A stretch of 64,000 bases of DNA from an uncultured Prevotellaceae bacterium (GCA_945865175.1 CAMBDA010000006.1:32159-96158); one strand, 5' to 3'; counted from the first letter of the stretch, positions 37,395 through 47,069 are shown. A program made the numbers and translations. Notes: generated by a model not told the origin, from the sequence alone.

Positions 37395-38702
37395 TCAGTT
37401 TCTGAATTTTCGTTTGTCGTTGACATGCTTGGCCTTGCCCGTGCTCCGTTCGATGCCATAGGGCGGCTGGATGTGTATGTTGGGCTTGATGCCCACCATG
37501 CTCACGATGCGGTCGTAGAGCGGCTTTATGTATTTCATCTGATCGGCAGGGTCGGTGCCGAAGAACTGAGGTTTGAGTTCCACATCCAGGTCGAAGGTGT
37601 CCTCGTTGTGGATACGGTCGACGGTGATGAAATAGTAAGGTTGGAAGGCGGGGAACTCGGTCAGTACGGTTTCTATCTGGCTGGGGAATACGTTCACGCC
37701 ACGAATGATGAGCATGTCATCCGAACGGCCCAGAATGCGATCCATGCGTACAGCGGTGCGTCCGCACTTGCAAGGCTCGTAGTTCAGTCGGGTGAGGTCG
37801 CGTGTGCGGTAGCGCAGGATAGGCATGGCCTCCTTGCAGAGCGAGGTGAAGACCAGTTCGCCAAACTCGCCGGGTTTGCAGGGCTCCAGGGTGTCGGGGT
37901 TGATGATTTCTGGATAGAACATGTCTTCCCAGAGGTGTGTGCCATTCTGGCATTCACACTCGCCGCCCACGCCAGGACCGCTCATTTCCGTGAGGCCGTA
38001 GATGTCATAGGCCTTGATTTGCAGTTTTGTTTCCAGTTCCTTACGCATGCCATCTGTCCAGGGCTCTGCGCCAAAGAAGCCGGCACGCAACTTCATCAGC
38101 CGCACCGACTCGTTGCGGCTGTTCTGGATGCTTTCGGCCAGGTGCATGGCATAGCTGGGTGTGCAACACAGGATGGTGCTCTGGAAGTCCTGCATTAGCA
38201 TCATCTGCTTTTCTGTATTGCCGGCCGACATGGGCAGCTGTATGGCTCCGCGCATGGCTGCTCCGTCGTGGGCTCCCAGACCTCCTGTGAAGAGACCATA
38301 GCCGTATGCCACTTGAACGGTGTCACCGGGTCCTACGGCTGCCACCGCCATGCAGCGTGCCACGCCCTCTGCCCAGCATTTCAGGTCATTCTCGGTATAG
38401 GTGGCCACCACGGGCTTGCCTGTGGTGCCGCTGGAAGCATGGATGCGTCGCACCTCATTGTGAGGGACGGCTTCCAAACCAAAAGGATATTCGTCGCGCA
38501 GGTCCTGCTTGGTGGTGAAGGGCAGCCTGTGGATGTCGTCGATGCTCTTAATGTCCTCGGGCTTTACACCCAGCTCGTCCATCTTCTTGCGATAGAAGGG
38601 CACATGCTCATAACATCTCTTAACTGTGTGGACGAGTCTCTCGCTTTGCAACTGCCGCATCTCTTCGCGCGACATGCACTCAATCTCGGGATTGTGTATC
38701 AT
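37395..38702 (-). CDS. paaK: phenylacetate-CoA ligase (copy 1)
   Basis: 435 aa. AMP-binding motif SSGTTGKPVVATYTEND, YGLTEMSGPGVGGECE and the C-terminal lysine region (GIERSTGKAKHVND) are present. It joins an arylacetate to CoA using ATP, or runs backwards to make ATP from arylacetyl-CoA. Copy 2 (42769-44106) has clearly different details, so the two may prefer different acids (phenyl-, hydroxyphenyl- or indoleacetate). Confidence 0.93.
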   Translation of the reverse strand: MIHNPEIECMSREEMRQLQSERLVHTVKRCYEHVPFYRKKMDELGVKPEDIKSIDDIHRLPFTTKQDLRDEYPFGLEAVPHNEVRRIHASSGTTGKPVVATYTENDLKCWAEGVARCMAVAAVGPGDTVQVAYGYGLFTGGLGAHDGAAMRGAIQLPMSAGNTEKQMMLMQDFQSTILCCTPSYAMHLAESIQNSRNESVRLMKLRAGFFGAEPWTDGMRKELETKLQIKAYDIYGLTEMSGPGVGGECECQNGTHLWEDMFYPEIINPDTLEPCKPGEFGELVFTSLCKEAMPILRYRTRDLTRLNYEPCKCGRTAVRMDRILGRSDDMLIIRGVNVFPSQIETVLTEFPAFQPYYFITVDRIHNEDTFDLDVELKPQFFGTDPADQMKYIKPLYDRIVSMVGIKPNIHIQPPYGIERSTGKAKHVNDKRKFRN

Positions 38703-38741
38703 AGCGTTCTTTAATTATGTATCATCAATCAAGTAAGTCTC

Positions 38742-40067
38742 TCAGTTTACATTGGTGTTGTGGTCCTTATGGAACTGCCACATCCTTTCGTCCAGCACGG
38801 TGTAAAGGTCTTCGCGCATCCGGCTTGTGCAGGCACGCACACCCGGTTGGAGGGAGCCTGTGGTGTCTAGATTGATGCTGCTCACACCGTAATGGATAAG
38901 TTCGGATGCCAGCTCACCGCCCGTCATACCGGGGTAGGAGAGGGAGAAGAAGAATCCGTCCGCTATGTCTTCCGTTACATCCTTGGGGTAGGTAATCCGG
39001 AAGCCGTGCCGCAGGAAGATGGCCTTCATCTTTTGTGCTCGGATGGCATACTCCCGTGTGTCCTCGACAAAGTTGATTTTGCCTTCGCAACTCAGTTTGA
39101 GCATCTCGGCATAGCCATATTGCGTGGTGGCCGTGCAGCCGCTGGTGATCATGTACTGGATGCTGGCGATGAAGGTGGGGCCAAACATGCCGCTGTCGTG
39201 GTAGCGTTGCTGGAAGGCCGGGAACTGGCGGTCGAAAAGTTTGTCGCTGATACACACCAGGGCGATGCGCTGTCCGGCATACGAGAATATCTTGCTGGCC
39301 GAAAGCAGCAACAGATAGTTGTCCGTATATCGTGCCACGGTGCGCACGAAGGGAGGTTGGTAGGGATGGGATAGGTCGCGGCGGTTGTCCATGGCAAAGT
39401 ATGCCAGGTCCTCCATGACAATGACGTCATGCAGGGTGGCCAGCTCGCCGATGATGCGCAGTTCCTCCTCTTCCAGTGAGATCCAGGCGGGGTTGTTGGG
39501 ATTGCTGTACACGATGGCTGCCACATCCCCGTCCTGCAGTTCCTCTTCCAGTTTTGCACGGAGTGCCTTGCCGCGGTAGAGATAGATGTCGAACTCCTTC
39601 CATTCGATGCCCAGAATGCGCAGTTGCGACTTCTGGATAGGGAATCCGGGGTCAATGAAAAGCACCTTGCCCATCTGGGGGTATGTCTTGCGCTGGCAGC
39701 AGGCAATGAAGGACCCGAACGAACCGGCCACACTGCCTACTGTGGGCAGACAGGCACGGGGCGACACCTCCACATCGATGAATGCCTTCACAAATTCGCT
39801 GGCGGCCTCCTTGAGTTCCTTGATGCCGGCTGCGGCAGGGTACTGGCTGCCTATGCCGCTTTCCAGGGCTCTTTTTTCGGCCTCTATACCATATTTATTA
39901 ATAGGGAGCCCAGGGCTCCCCTGATCCATACGGATGAAGGGGATGCCAGTCTTCTGTTCGAGATACTGCGCCACCAGGAGAGTTTCTCCAATGGTGGCGT
40001 GGCTGAGGTCTGCCACATGATTGGCCTCCGTGGCTTCACGCACCAGTTCTTCACTAAATATCTTCAT
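38742..40067 (-). CDS. class I/II aminotransferase, likely aromatic
   Basis: 441 aa. The PLP lysine is in LLSASKIFSYAGQ; SNPNNPAWIS and VMEDLAYFAMD are further cofactor-site motifs, and TVGSVAGSFGSF is the phosphate loop region. The operon context with indolepyruvate oxidoreductase and arylacetate ligases points to interconversion of aromatic amino acids and their 2-oxo acids. Substrate choice is inferred. Confidence 0.88.
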   Translation of the reverse strand: MKIFSEELVREATEANHVADLSHATIGETLLVAQYLEQKTGIPFIRMDQGSPGLPINKYGIEAEKRALESGIGSQYPAAAGIKELKEAASEFVKAFIDVEVSPRACLPTVGSVAGSFGSFIACCQRKTYPQMGKVLFIDPGFPIQKSQLRILGIEWKEFDIYLYRGKALRAKLEEELQDGDVAAIVYSNPNNPAWISLEEEELRIIGELATLHDVIVMEDLAYFAMDNRRDLSHPYQPPFVRTVARYTDNYLLLLSASKIFSYAGQRIALVCISDKLFDRQFPAFQQRYHDSGMFGPTFIASIQYMITSGCTATTQYGYAEMLKLSCEGKINFVEDTREYAIRAQKMKAIFLRHGFRITYPKDVTEDIADGFFFSLSYPGMTGGELASELIHYGVSSINLDTTGSLQPGVRACTSRMREDLYTVLDERMWQFHKDHNTNVN

Positions 40068-40082
40068 GATGCTTTTGTCGTT

Positions 40083-40655
40083 TCAGGAAACATGAGTTGG
40101 GCTGTCAAAGCACCTGAGGTTGGCTTCCACCACCGCCTCGCCCTTGCGGGCGAAAACCACCTTGATGGCTTCGCGGAGCTGCTCCACGCTGAGGATGCCG
40201 ATGTGTGGGGCGGCCATGCCCAGCAGCACCATGTTGGCACCCCGGGCGCCATTGCAGTCCTTGGCCACAGCCTCGATGTCGTTCTTCACCACATGGGGTA
40301 GGGCATCGAGTTCTGACTGCAGGGCTGTTTCATCGGGATAGTTGGGAATGTTGACAAAGGGTACGCTGCCTGTTACCACCGTACCCTCGGGTGACAGATA
40401 CTCCAGATAGCGGAGACTCTCCATGGGCTCCATGGAAATGATGACATCTGCGCTGGCTATGGGAATGAGGTCACTCCAGATGGGTTCTGTGCTTAGCCGT
40501 AGGTGCGACTGTACGTCCCCTCCACGCTGGCTCATGCCATGCACTTCGGCCTGTTTGAGATAGATGCCCGCCTGTGTGGCGGCCTGTCCTATGATGGTGG
40601 CGATGGAGAGGATGCCTTGTCCGCCCACACCGCATAGTATGATATCTTTCTTCAT
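40083..40655 (-). CDS. iorB: indolepyruvate oxidoreductase subunit beta
   Basis: 190 aa. The gamma-type domain of 2-oxoacid:ferredoxin oxidoreductases is seen in VGGQGILSIATIIGQAA and EVHGMSQRGGDVQSHLR. With IorA it decarboxylates indolepyruvate, phenylpyruvate or hydroxyphenylpyruvate to the CoA ester, or runs reductively. It starts 3 bp after the iorA stop. Confidence 0.93.
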   Translation of the reverse strand: MKKDIILCGVGGQGILSIATIIGQAATQAGIYLKQAEVHGMSQRGGDVQSHLRLSTEPIWSDLIPIASADVIISMEPMESLRYLEYLSPEGTVVTGSVPFVNIPNYPDETALQSELDALPHVVKNDIEAVAKDCNGARGANMVLLGMAAPHIGILSVEQLREAIKVVFARKGEAVVEANLRCFDSPTHVS

Positions 40656-40658
40656 GTG

Positions 40659-42254
40659 TCAGTTCGCTTTGTTCGCTTTTCTTTCTCTTGCATGCCGTGC
40701 CGCCGTCTGGATACATTCCCGTCGGGGAATGATGACGCTGACCCCCTCGTAGGCAATCTCTTTGCGGATGAGTGCCGCAATGGCAGGGATGTTCTTGGGC
40801 AGAGGAGTCACCACATGCAGGTGTTCAGGGTCCATGCCAAGGCCCAGGCAGATGGCCTCGTACTTGTTCAGGCCGGCAGAGTCTTGTCCGCCCGTCATGC
40901 CTGTGGTCAGATTGTCGCTGATGATGACGGTGATGGGGGTGTTGTCGTTGATGGCATCCAGTAGTCCTGTCATGCCACTGTGGGTGAAGGTGGAGTCGCC
41001 GATGACTGCAATGGCGGGGCGCAGGCCTGCGTCGGCCGCACCCTTGGCCATGGTGATGCTGGCACCCATGTCCACACAACTGCTCAGGGCCTTGAAGGGA
41101 GGCAGTGCACCCAGGGTGTAGCACCCGATGTCTCCGAAGACCCGTGCATCGGGCATCTCCTCGATAATCTGGCGCAGGGCTCCGTATACATCGCGGTGTC
41201 CGCATCCCTGGCATAGCTGTGGCGGCCGTGCCGCCAGGTTCTTTGCTGGTGTAAAGGCGGCTTTCTGCTCTTTGCCTAAGGCTGTTGCCACATTGTCCGG
41301 TGTCAGTTCTCCTGTGCGTGGCAGATGTCCCGTGAGCCTTCCCCATACCTTGTATCCTGTGCCGAGCATGGCTTTCACGTCCTGTTCAGCCACCGGCTGC
41401 CCGTCCTCAACCACGAGGATGGCCTCGTTCTCGCTGGCTAGTTGCTGTATTTGTGCCTGGGGCAGCGGGTACTGCGACACCTTCAGTATGTTTCCCTCTT
41501 GGCCGATGGTTTCCTTCACGTAGTTGTAGGCGATGCCACAGGCCAAAATGCCCAGTTGGCCGTTCCCGTTCTTTTCCATCTTGTTGAAGGCCGACTTTTC
41601 CGCCTCTTCCTCCATGGCACCCTGCTTCTCCAGCAGCGCGGCATATTTCCTCCGTGCAATGCCTGGCAGTAGCACCCATTGGTCGGTGGAGGGCGAGAAG
41701 GCATTCTGCTCATGCTGCCTGCCGGTTTCCACAGCGGCACGGCTGTGTGCCAGGCGTGTGACGATGCGGAGCAATATGGGCTCCTTGATGCGCTCGCTCA
41801 GCGCAAATGCCACCTGCATCATGTCGTAGCACTCCTGCTGGTTGCTGGGTTCGAAGATGGGGATGAGGGCGAATTTTCCGTAGAAACGGCTGTCCTGTTC
41901 GTTCTGGCTGCTGTGCATCGACGGATCGTCGGCCGCCAGAACCACAAGGCCACCGTTCACCCCTGTGATGGCACTGTTGACGAAGGCATCGGCGCACACG
42001 TTCATGCCCACATGCTTCATGCACACCAGAGCACGTTTGCCTGCATAGCTCATTCCCAGCGCTGCTTCCATGGCTGTCTTTTCATTGGTACACCAGCGGC
42101 TACGTATGCCTCTTTTCCTGGCTTCCGGGTGGTTTTGGATAAATTCTGTTATCTCGGTGGAAGGTGTGCCGGGATAAGCATATACACCGCTAAGCCCGGC
42201 ATGGATGGCTCCCAAAGCAATCGCTTCATCACCTAATAAAAGTTGTTTTTCCAT
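40659..42254 (-). CDS. iorA: indolepyruvate oxidoreductase subunit alpha, without C-terminal ferredoxin domain
   Basis: 531 aa. N-terminal pyrimidine-binding part (AYPGTPSTEITEF), then the TPP domain with QGCGHRDVYGALRQI and GDSTFTHSGMTGLLDAI. The protein ends at RRECIQTAARHARERK. Typical IorA of about 600 aa or more continues with a cysteine-rich 4Fe-4S ferredoxin segment there, and none is seen in any frame before iorB. Electrons must then pass through the remaining subunit contacts or a separate ferredoxin. Short forms may be normal in Bacteroidales. Confidence 0.9.
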   Translation of the reverse strand: MEKQLLLGDEAIALGAIHAGLSGVYAYPGTPSTEITEFIQNHPEARKRGIRSRWCTNEKTAMEAALGMSYAGKRALVCMKHVGMNVCADAFVNSAITGVNGGLVVLAADDPSMHSSQNEQDSRFYGKFALIPIFEPSNQQECYDMMQVAFALSERIKEPILLRIVTRLAHSRAAVETGRQHEQNAFSPSTDQWVLLPGIARRKYAALLEKQGAMEEEAEKSAFNKMEKNGNGQLGILACGIAYNYVKETIGQEGNILKVSQYPLPQAQIQQLASENEAILVVEDGQPVAEQDVKAMLGTGYKVWGRLTGHLPRTGELTPDNVATALGKEQKAAFTPAKNLAARPPQLCQGCGHRDVYGALRQIIEEMPDARVFGDIGCYTLGALPPFKALSSCVDMGASITMAKGAADAGLRPAIAVIGDSTFTHSGMTGLLDAINDNTPITVIISDNLTTGMTGGQDSAGLNKYEAICLGLGMDPEHLHVVTPLPKNIPAIAALIRKEIAYEGVSVIIPRRECIQTAARHARERKANKAN

Positions 42255-42321
42255 ATTTTATAGTAAGTTGTTTTCTTATAGTGTATATGACAAGGGGGTG
42301 GATGATGTTTGCCTTGCCCGT

Positions 42322-42741
42322 TCATACAAAATCAATCTCGGTCAGGAGGCTCATCTTGTGGATGGTGATGACCTCCTGGGCCTTTTCGACAGGATTGGTG
42401 CGCAGGATGAGCACTCCTTTCCCCTTCCATAAGAAGGAGTACATGTAGAGGATGCTCACGCCAGCGGCGGAGAGCGTGCTTACGGCTTGGGCGGCACGTC
42501 CTGGCTCATCATCGATACTGAGGGCAATGACGTCCGTCAGCTGCACGTTGATGCCCGCTTCGCGCAGCATGAGAAAAGCCTGGGTGGGATGGTTGCAGAG
42601 TACGCGGTAGATGCCATAGTCCTGGGTGTCGGCCACCGTGGAGGCGATAATCTGGATGCCTCCCTTGCTCAGGATGTCGAGCACTTTGATGAGCGTGCCG
42701 CTCTTGTTTTCGATGAATATGGATAGTTGCTTGATGGTCAT
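42322..42741 (-). CDS. tandem ACT-domain protein
   Basis: 139 aa, two ACT repeats (TIKQLSIFIENKSGTLIKVL; DDEPGRAAQAVSTLSAAGVS). ACT domains bind amino acids. Between paaK copy 2 and iorA, it is likely to sense an aromatic amino acid and adjust an enzyme of the operon. Proteins of this shape are often found beside such ligases. Confidence 0.85.
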   Translation of the reverse strand: MTIKQLSIFIENKSGTLIKVLDILSKGGIQIIASTVADTQDYGIYRVLCNHPTQAFLMLREAGINVQLTDVIALSIDDEPGRAAQAVSTLSAAGVSILYMYSFLWKGKGVLILRTNPVEKAQEVITIHKMSLLTEIDFV

Positions 42742-42768
42742 ATCATTATCGGTTTTTTATATCCTGCT

Positions 42769-44106
42769 TTATTGGTATACTTTTCTTTTGTCCACCACGC
42801 GCACGGCCTTTCCTTCTGATTGTGGCAGGGTGCCCTTGGGCACCAGTTTGACGTGGGGCGTGAGCAGAATCTCGTCCTTCAGGGCGCGCTGTATGTCCTT
42901 GGTCAGTGCCACCAGGCGCTGGTAATCGTCGGTGAAGAGTTCTTCCAGTTCCACCTCTACGGTCATGTTGTCGTTGTCATCATCGGTAGTGAGCGTTATC
43001 AGGTAGTTGCTGGCCAGCTCGGGGAACTGCATCAGTATCTTCTCAATCTGGATGGGGAAGATGTTCACGCCCTTGAGCACCATCATGTCATCCGAGCGCC
43101 CCTTCATGCGGTCGATACGCACATGATTGCGTCCACAGGGACAGCTGCGCCCTAGTACGCGTGTCAGGTCGCGCGTGCGATAGCGCAGCAGTGGCATCGC
43201 TTCGCGGCGTATGCTGGTGAGCACTAGCTCGCCTATCTCTCCATCGGGCACAGGTTCCAGTGTTTCGGGGTCCACTATTTCCACAATGTAATAGTCCTCC
43301 CAGAAATGCAATCCGTTTTGTTGCTTGCATTCAAAACCCACGCCCGGGCCGCACATCTCCGACATACCGAAGGAATTGTAGGCCTTTACGCCGAACATCT
43401 CCTCGATGCGCTTGCGTTGCTCCTCGCTGTGAGGCTCGGCACCGATAGCAAAGATGCGTAGCTTCGTGTCCTTGCGGGGGTCTACGCCTTCCTTGTCCAT
43501 CACCTCCTTGAGGCGGGTCAGGTAGGAGGGTACGGCATGGATGGCTGTGGTGCCGAAGTCTTTGATGAACTTGATTTGCCGCAGTGAGTTGCCGGCAGCC
43601 GCGGGCACGGTGAGCATGCCCATTTTCTCGGCACCGTTCTGGAAGCCCAGCCCTCCGGTGAACATGCCATATCCGCTGCTGTTCTGGAACACATCGGTAG
43701 GCCTGAGCCCCACCATCCACAGGTTGCGTGCCACTTGGTTGGCCCATTCGTCAATGTCTTTGTCTGTATGGAGAATCACGGTGGGATTGCCCGTGGTACC
43801 CGATGACGAGTGCAGGCGTGTACATTGCTCCAGCGGTACGCTGGCGATGCCGAAGGGGTAGGTGTCTCGAAGGTCCTGCTTGGTGGTGAAGGGTATCTTG
43901 CGCAGGTCGTCCAGGCACTGGATGTCCCCAGGTTCCAGTCCTATTTCCTGGAACCTCTTGCGGTAGAACTCCGAGTGCATGCAATGCCTTACCGTTTCCT
44001 GCAGACCCTCCAGCTGGAGGGCTTCTATCTGCTCGCGGGTCATTGTCTCGATTTCGGGATTGAAGTATTCGCAACTGTAATCCCTCGTAATGCCTTGGTT
44101 TTTCAC
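42769..44106 (-). CDS. paaK: phenylacetate-CoA ligase (copy 2)
   Basis: 445 aa. Motifs SSGTTGNPTVILHTDKD and FGMSEMCGPGVGFECK differ from copy 1, marking an older paralogue. First gene of the minus-strand operon that continues with the ACT protein, iorA, iorB, the aminotransferase, copy 1, the thioesterase and the amidase. A consensus promoter lies 124 bp upstream. Confidence 0.93.
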   Translation of the reverse strand: MKNQGITRDYSCEYFNPEIETMTREQIEALQLEGLQETVRHCMHSEFYRKRFQEIGLEPGDIQCLDDLRKIPFTTKQDLRDTYPFGIASVPLEQCTRLHSSSGTTGNPTVILHTDKDIDEWANQVARNLWMVGLRPTDVFQNSSGYGMFTGGLGFQNGAEKMGMLTVPAAAGNSLRQIKFIKDFGTTAIHAVPSYLTRLKEVMDKEGVDPRKDTKLRIFAIGAEPHSEEQRKRIEEMFGVKAYNSFGMSEMCGPGVGFECKQQNGLHFWEDYYIVEIVDPETLEPVPDGEIGELVLTSIRREAMPLLRYRTRDLTRVLGRSCPCGRNHVRIDRMKGRSDDMMVLKGVNIFPIQIEKILMQFPELASNYLITLTTDDDNDNMTVEVELEELFTDDYQRLVALTKDIQRALKDEILLTPHVKLVPKGTLPQSEGKAVRVVDKRKVYQ

Positions 44107-44229
44107 TTTCTCTGCTTTATGTGTTGGTTTGGTTTTCTGCAGATGTTGTCCACCTGCTCAGCTGTTCATGCCTCGGTATCTTCTGTGTGAAAAGGGCACC
44201 GGGCATCTCTCAAAAGTTGTTACATGCTG

Positions 44230-44260
44230 CAAATGTAGCGATTTTATTTTATTCGGCCAA
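44230..44260 (-). promoter_or_regulatory. promoter of the arylacetyl-CoA operon
   Basis: Minus strand TTG (44260-44258), 20-bp spacer, TACATTTG (44237-44230). It gives a leader of about 115 nt before paaK copy 2. This and the nagA terminator are the only elements seen in the 342-bp gap 44107-44448. Confidence 0.65.
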
Positions 44261-44345
44261 GCACTTCATGGAAAAATCACCTTTCTTCCCTCCGCTTCAT
44301 CTGCTTGTCGCCCCTTTTTCCGTGTGGGTGTGGCCAAGGAGGCCG

Positions 44346-44415
44346 AAAAAAAGGGAGGTGTTCCATCAACCTGCGGTGGAAATACTCCATTTGGCAGGGT
44401 AGATGGAACACCTCC
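44346..44415 (-). terminator. terminator of the glmM-nagA operon with a long nested stem
   Basis: GGAGGTGTTCCATC (44354-44367) is perfectly complementary to 44402-44415. Inside the loop, CCTGC/GCAGG and TGGA/TCCA extend the stem. On the minus strand seven T follow (44352-44346). It lies 33 bp after the nagA stop. Confidence 0.75.
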
Positions 44416-44448
44416 TTCATTGGAATGATCCTTGGAGAGGGGATGAGG

Positions 44449-45612
44449 CTAGAAGAGTGTATTCTCGATAATCTTACCCATCTGCCATACACAACGTACA
44501 TTGAGGTTGTTGTCGAGAATCATGATGTCGGCGTCCTTGCCACGGGAAAGGGAGCCCTTGCGGTCGTAGCAGTTCATGATGTGGGCGGGTGTCTCGCTGC
44601 ACATGCGCACTGCATCTTCCAGAGGAATCTCTGCCTGCTGCACGGCCACGCGAATCAGTCGGTCGGTGGTGGCGATGGAACCAGCCAGCGCCGAGCGGTC
44701 GCTGAGTTTGCACACACCGTCCTCGATGACCACGCGGGCATCGAATGCCTGTGCATCGTCATCGGCAGCGGCCACAGCGAGGGCGTCTGTGATGAGTGCC
44801 ATGCGCTCCACACCTTTTATCTTGTATGCCATGCGCAGGATGGTGGGCGGCACGTGTATGCCGTCAGCCACACATTCGATGGTCATGTCGTCAATCAAGT
44901 AGACGCTCTCCACAGTCCCCTCATACTTGTATTCGCGCTTGTTGTGGAAACCGGGCATTGCGTTGTAGAAGTGTGTGACATGGGTGAAGCCTGCATCGAA
45001 GGCTGCACACACATCGCTGTATTCGGCGCATGTGTGGGCGATACTGGGCAGGATGCCCTTGCTGGCACAGTACTTGCCAAACTGCAGGGCTCCGGGCAGC
45101 TCGGGTGCGGCATCCCATCGGGCCAGGCACTTGCTGTTCTCCACGATGGGGATGTATTCGTTCGGGTCAGGGTTCTTGATCCATTCGGGCATCTGGGCAC
45201 CGGCCTTGTTGCGGTTGAGGTAGTGTCCTTCAAGATGGAGGCCCAGAATGGGCGAATTCGGTTCGGCCATCAGTTTCTCGCAGGTGTCAATGGCCTTTTC
45301 GATCATGGGTACGGTGCTGCTGCTCAGCGTGGGGAAGATGCTGGTGGTGCCATGCTTGGCATGGGCGGCCACGGCTGTACGGAAGGCTTCTTCCTCGCCT
45401 TCCTGGAAATCGCGGCCTCCACCGCCGTGTACGTGCATCTCTATACCACCGGGCACCACGGCCATTCCCTTGGCATCGATAAGATCGGCTCCTATCACGG
45501 CCAGGTCACAGTTGGTGACCTCCAGTATCTTGTTGTCGCGTATGATGACACTGCCATCCTTGAGCCAGCCCTGTGGGGTGAGCACGCGCGCATTAATAAT
45601 TTGTGTAAGCAT
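44449..45612 (-). CDS. nagA: N-acetylglucosamine-6-phosphate deacetylase
   Basis: 387 aa, normal length. Metal ligands of the amidohydrolase barrel: HVHGGGGRDF, HLEGHYLN, SIAHTCAEY and HFYNAMPGF. It deacetylates GlcNAc-6-P to glucosamine-6-P in amino-sugar use and cell wall recycling. It follows glmM by 37 bp, the two genes working on neighbouring hexosamine phosphates. Confidence 0.94.
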   Translation of the reverse strand: MLTQIINARVLTPQGWLKDGSVIIRDNKILEVTNCDLAVIGADLIDAKGMAVVPGGIEMHVHGGGGRDFQEGEEEAFRTAVAAHAKHGTTSIFPTLSSSTVPMIEKAIDTCEKLMAEPNSPILGLHLEGHYLNRNKAGAQMPEWIKNPDPNEYIPIVENSKCLARWDAAPELPGALQFGKYCASKGILPSIAHTCAEYSDVCAAFDAGFTHVTHFYNAMPGFHNKREYKYEGTVESVYLIDDMTIECVADGIHVPPTILRMAYKIKGVERMALITDALAVAAADDDAQAFDARVVIEDGVCKLSDRSALAGSIATTDRLIRVAVQQAEIPLEDAVRMCSETPAHIMNCYDRKGSLSRGKDADIMILDNNLNVRCVWQMGKIIENTLF

Positions 45613-45649
45613 ATTGTAGTGTTGTTAGGTTGGTTTGTAGGTCGGCCGT

Positions 45650-47038
45650 TTATTTGGCCATGGAGTACACCACTTCCATGATGTCCTTGCCCAACTGGTC
45701 GGCTGCTTCCATGGTGGCAGCCTCGCTGTAGACGCGGATGATGGGCTCAGTGTTGCTCTTGCGCAGGTGGACCCATTTGTCGGGGAAGTCGATTTTCACG
45801 CCATCGATGTCGTTGACCTCCTGTTCCTTGTAGAGCTCTTTCACCTTGGCAAGGATGGCATCCACGTTGGTGTCGGGTGTGAGGTCGATGCGGTTCTTGG
45901 CGATGCAGTAGGGAGGATAGGTGGCACGCAGCTGACTGGTCTTGAGGCCGGTTTTGGCCAGGTAGGTGAGAATGAGTGCAATGCCAACGAGTGCATCGCG
46001 TCCGTAGTGAGCAGCGGGGTAGATGACTCCACCGTTGCCTTCACCGCCAATCACGGCACCCACTTCCTTCATCTTGGTCACAACGTTCACTTCCCCTACG
46101 GCAGAGGCAGCGTATTCCTGCCCATACTTGTGGGTGACATCGCGCAGGGCGCGGGTGCTGCTGAGGTTGCTCACGGTGTTGCCCGGTGTGTGTTGCAGGA
46201 TGTAGTCGGCTACGGTGACAAGGGTGTATTCCTCACCGTACATGGTGCCGTCTTCGCAGAAGAGAGCCAGGCGGTCCACATCGGGGTCCACTACAAAGGC
46301 GATGTCGTGGTTGCCCTCCTGCATGAGAGCCTTGATGTCGCCCAGGTTCTTCTCCAGGGGCTCGGGATTGTGCTGGAAGTCTCCGGTAGGCTCTGTGAAG
46401 AGTCCTGTCACGGTCTTCACTCCCAGCTGTTCCAGCAATTTGGGCAGGATGACACCTCCCACGCTGTTCACGCTGTCAAAGGCAACGCGGAAATCGGCTT
46501 TGCGGATGGCATCCACATCGACCAGCTCCAGCGCCTTCACCATATCGATGTGCTTCTGGTCATAGCTGTTGTCTTCCACATATTTCCCCAGATGGTCCAC
46601 ATCGGCATAAAGGAAATCCTCGGCTTCGGCAATACGGAGCACCTCGTTGCCTTCTTCCTTGTTGAGGAATTCGCCCTTTTCGTTGAGCAGCTTCAGGGCA
46701 TTCCATATGCGTGGGTTATGGCTGGCCGTGATGATGATGCCGCCGCAGGCACCTTCCATGGTGACGGCAATCTCGGTGGTGGGGGTGGTGGCCAGACCGA
46801 TGTCCACCACATCGAATCCCATACCCATGAGGGTCCCGCATACGATGTTTTTCACCATCTCTCCGCTGATGCGCGCATCGCGTCCCACAACGATCTTGCC
46901 CGTTTCCACCTTGGTGGTTTTGCGGATAAGTGTGGCATATGCCGATGTAAACTTGACAATATCCAGTGGATTCAATGTGTCACCTGCAGGTCCGCCGATT
47001 GTACCGCGGATGCCGGAAATAGATTTGATAAGTGTCAT
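45650..47038 (-). CDS. glmM: phosphoglucosamine mutase (or related phosphohexomutase)
   Basis: 462 aa. Catalytic phosphoserine loop ITASHNPRIWNALKL, metal loop DPDVDRLAL, sugar-binding GEGNGGVIYP and the C-terminal phosphate loop RKSNTEPIIRVYSEA. The residue before the lysine-containing loop suits GlmM, making GlcN-1-P for peptidoglycan and LPS precursors. A phosphoglucomutase or phosphomannomutase role is the alternative. The nagA neighbour supports GlmM. Confidence 0.88.
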   Translation of the reverse strand: MTLIKSISGIRGTIGGPAGDTLNPLDIVKFTSAYATLIRKTTKVETGKIVVGRDARISGEMVKNIVCGTLMGMGFDVVDIGLATTPTTEIAVTMEGACGGIIITASHNPRIWNALKLLNEKGEFLNKEEGNEVLRIAEAEDFLYADVDHLGKYVEDNSYDQKHIDMVKALELVDVDAIRKADFRVAFDSVNSVGGVILPKLLEQLGVKTVTGLFTEPTGDFQHNPEPLEKNLGDIKALMQEGNHDIAFVVDPDVDRLALFCEDGTMYGEEYTLVTVADYILQHTPGNTVSNLSSTRALRDVTHKYGQEYAASAVGEVNVVTKMKEVGAVIGGEGNGGVIYPAAHYGRDALVGIALILTYLAKTGLKTSQLRATYPPYCIAKNRIDLTPDTNVDAILAKVKELYKEQEVNDIDGVKIDFPDKWVHLRKSNTEPIIRVYSEAATMEAADQLGKDIMEVVYSMAK

Positions 47039-47069
47039 AAGTATCTCGTTTTAACGGTTTATATTTCCA

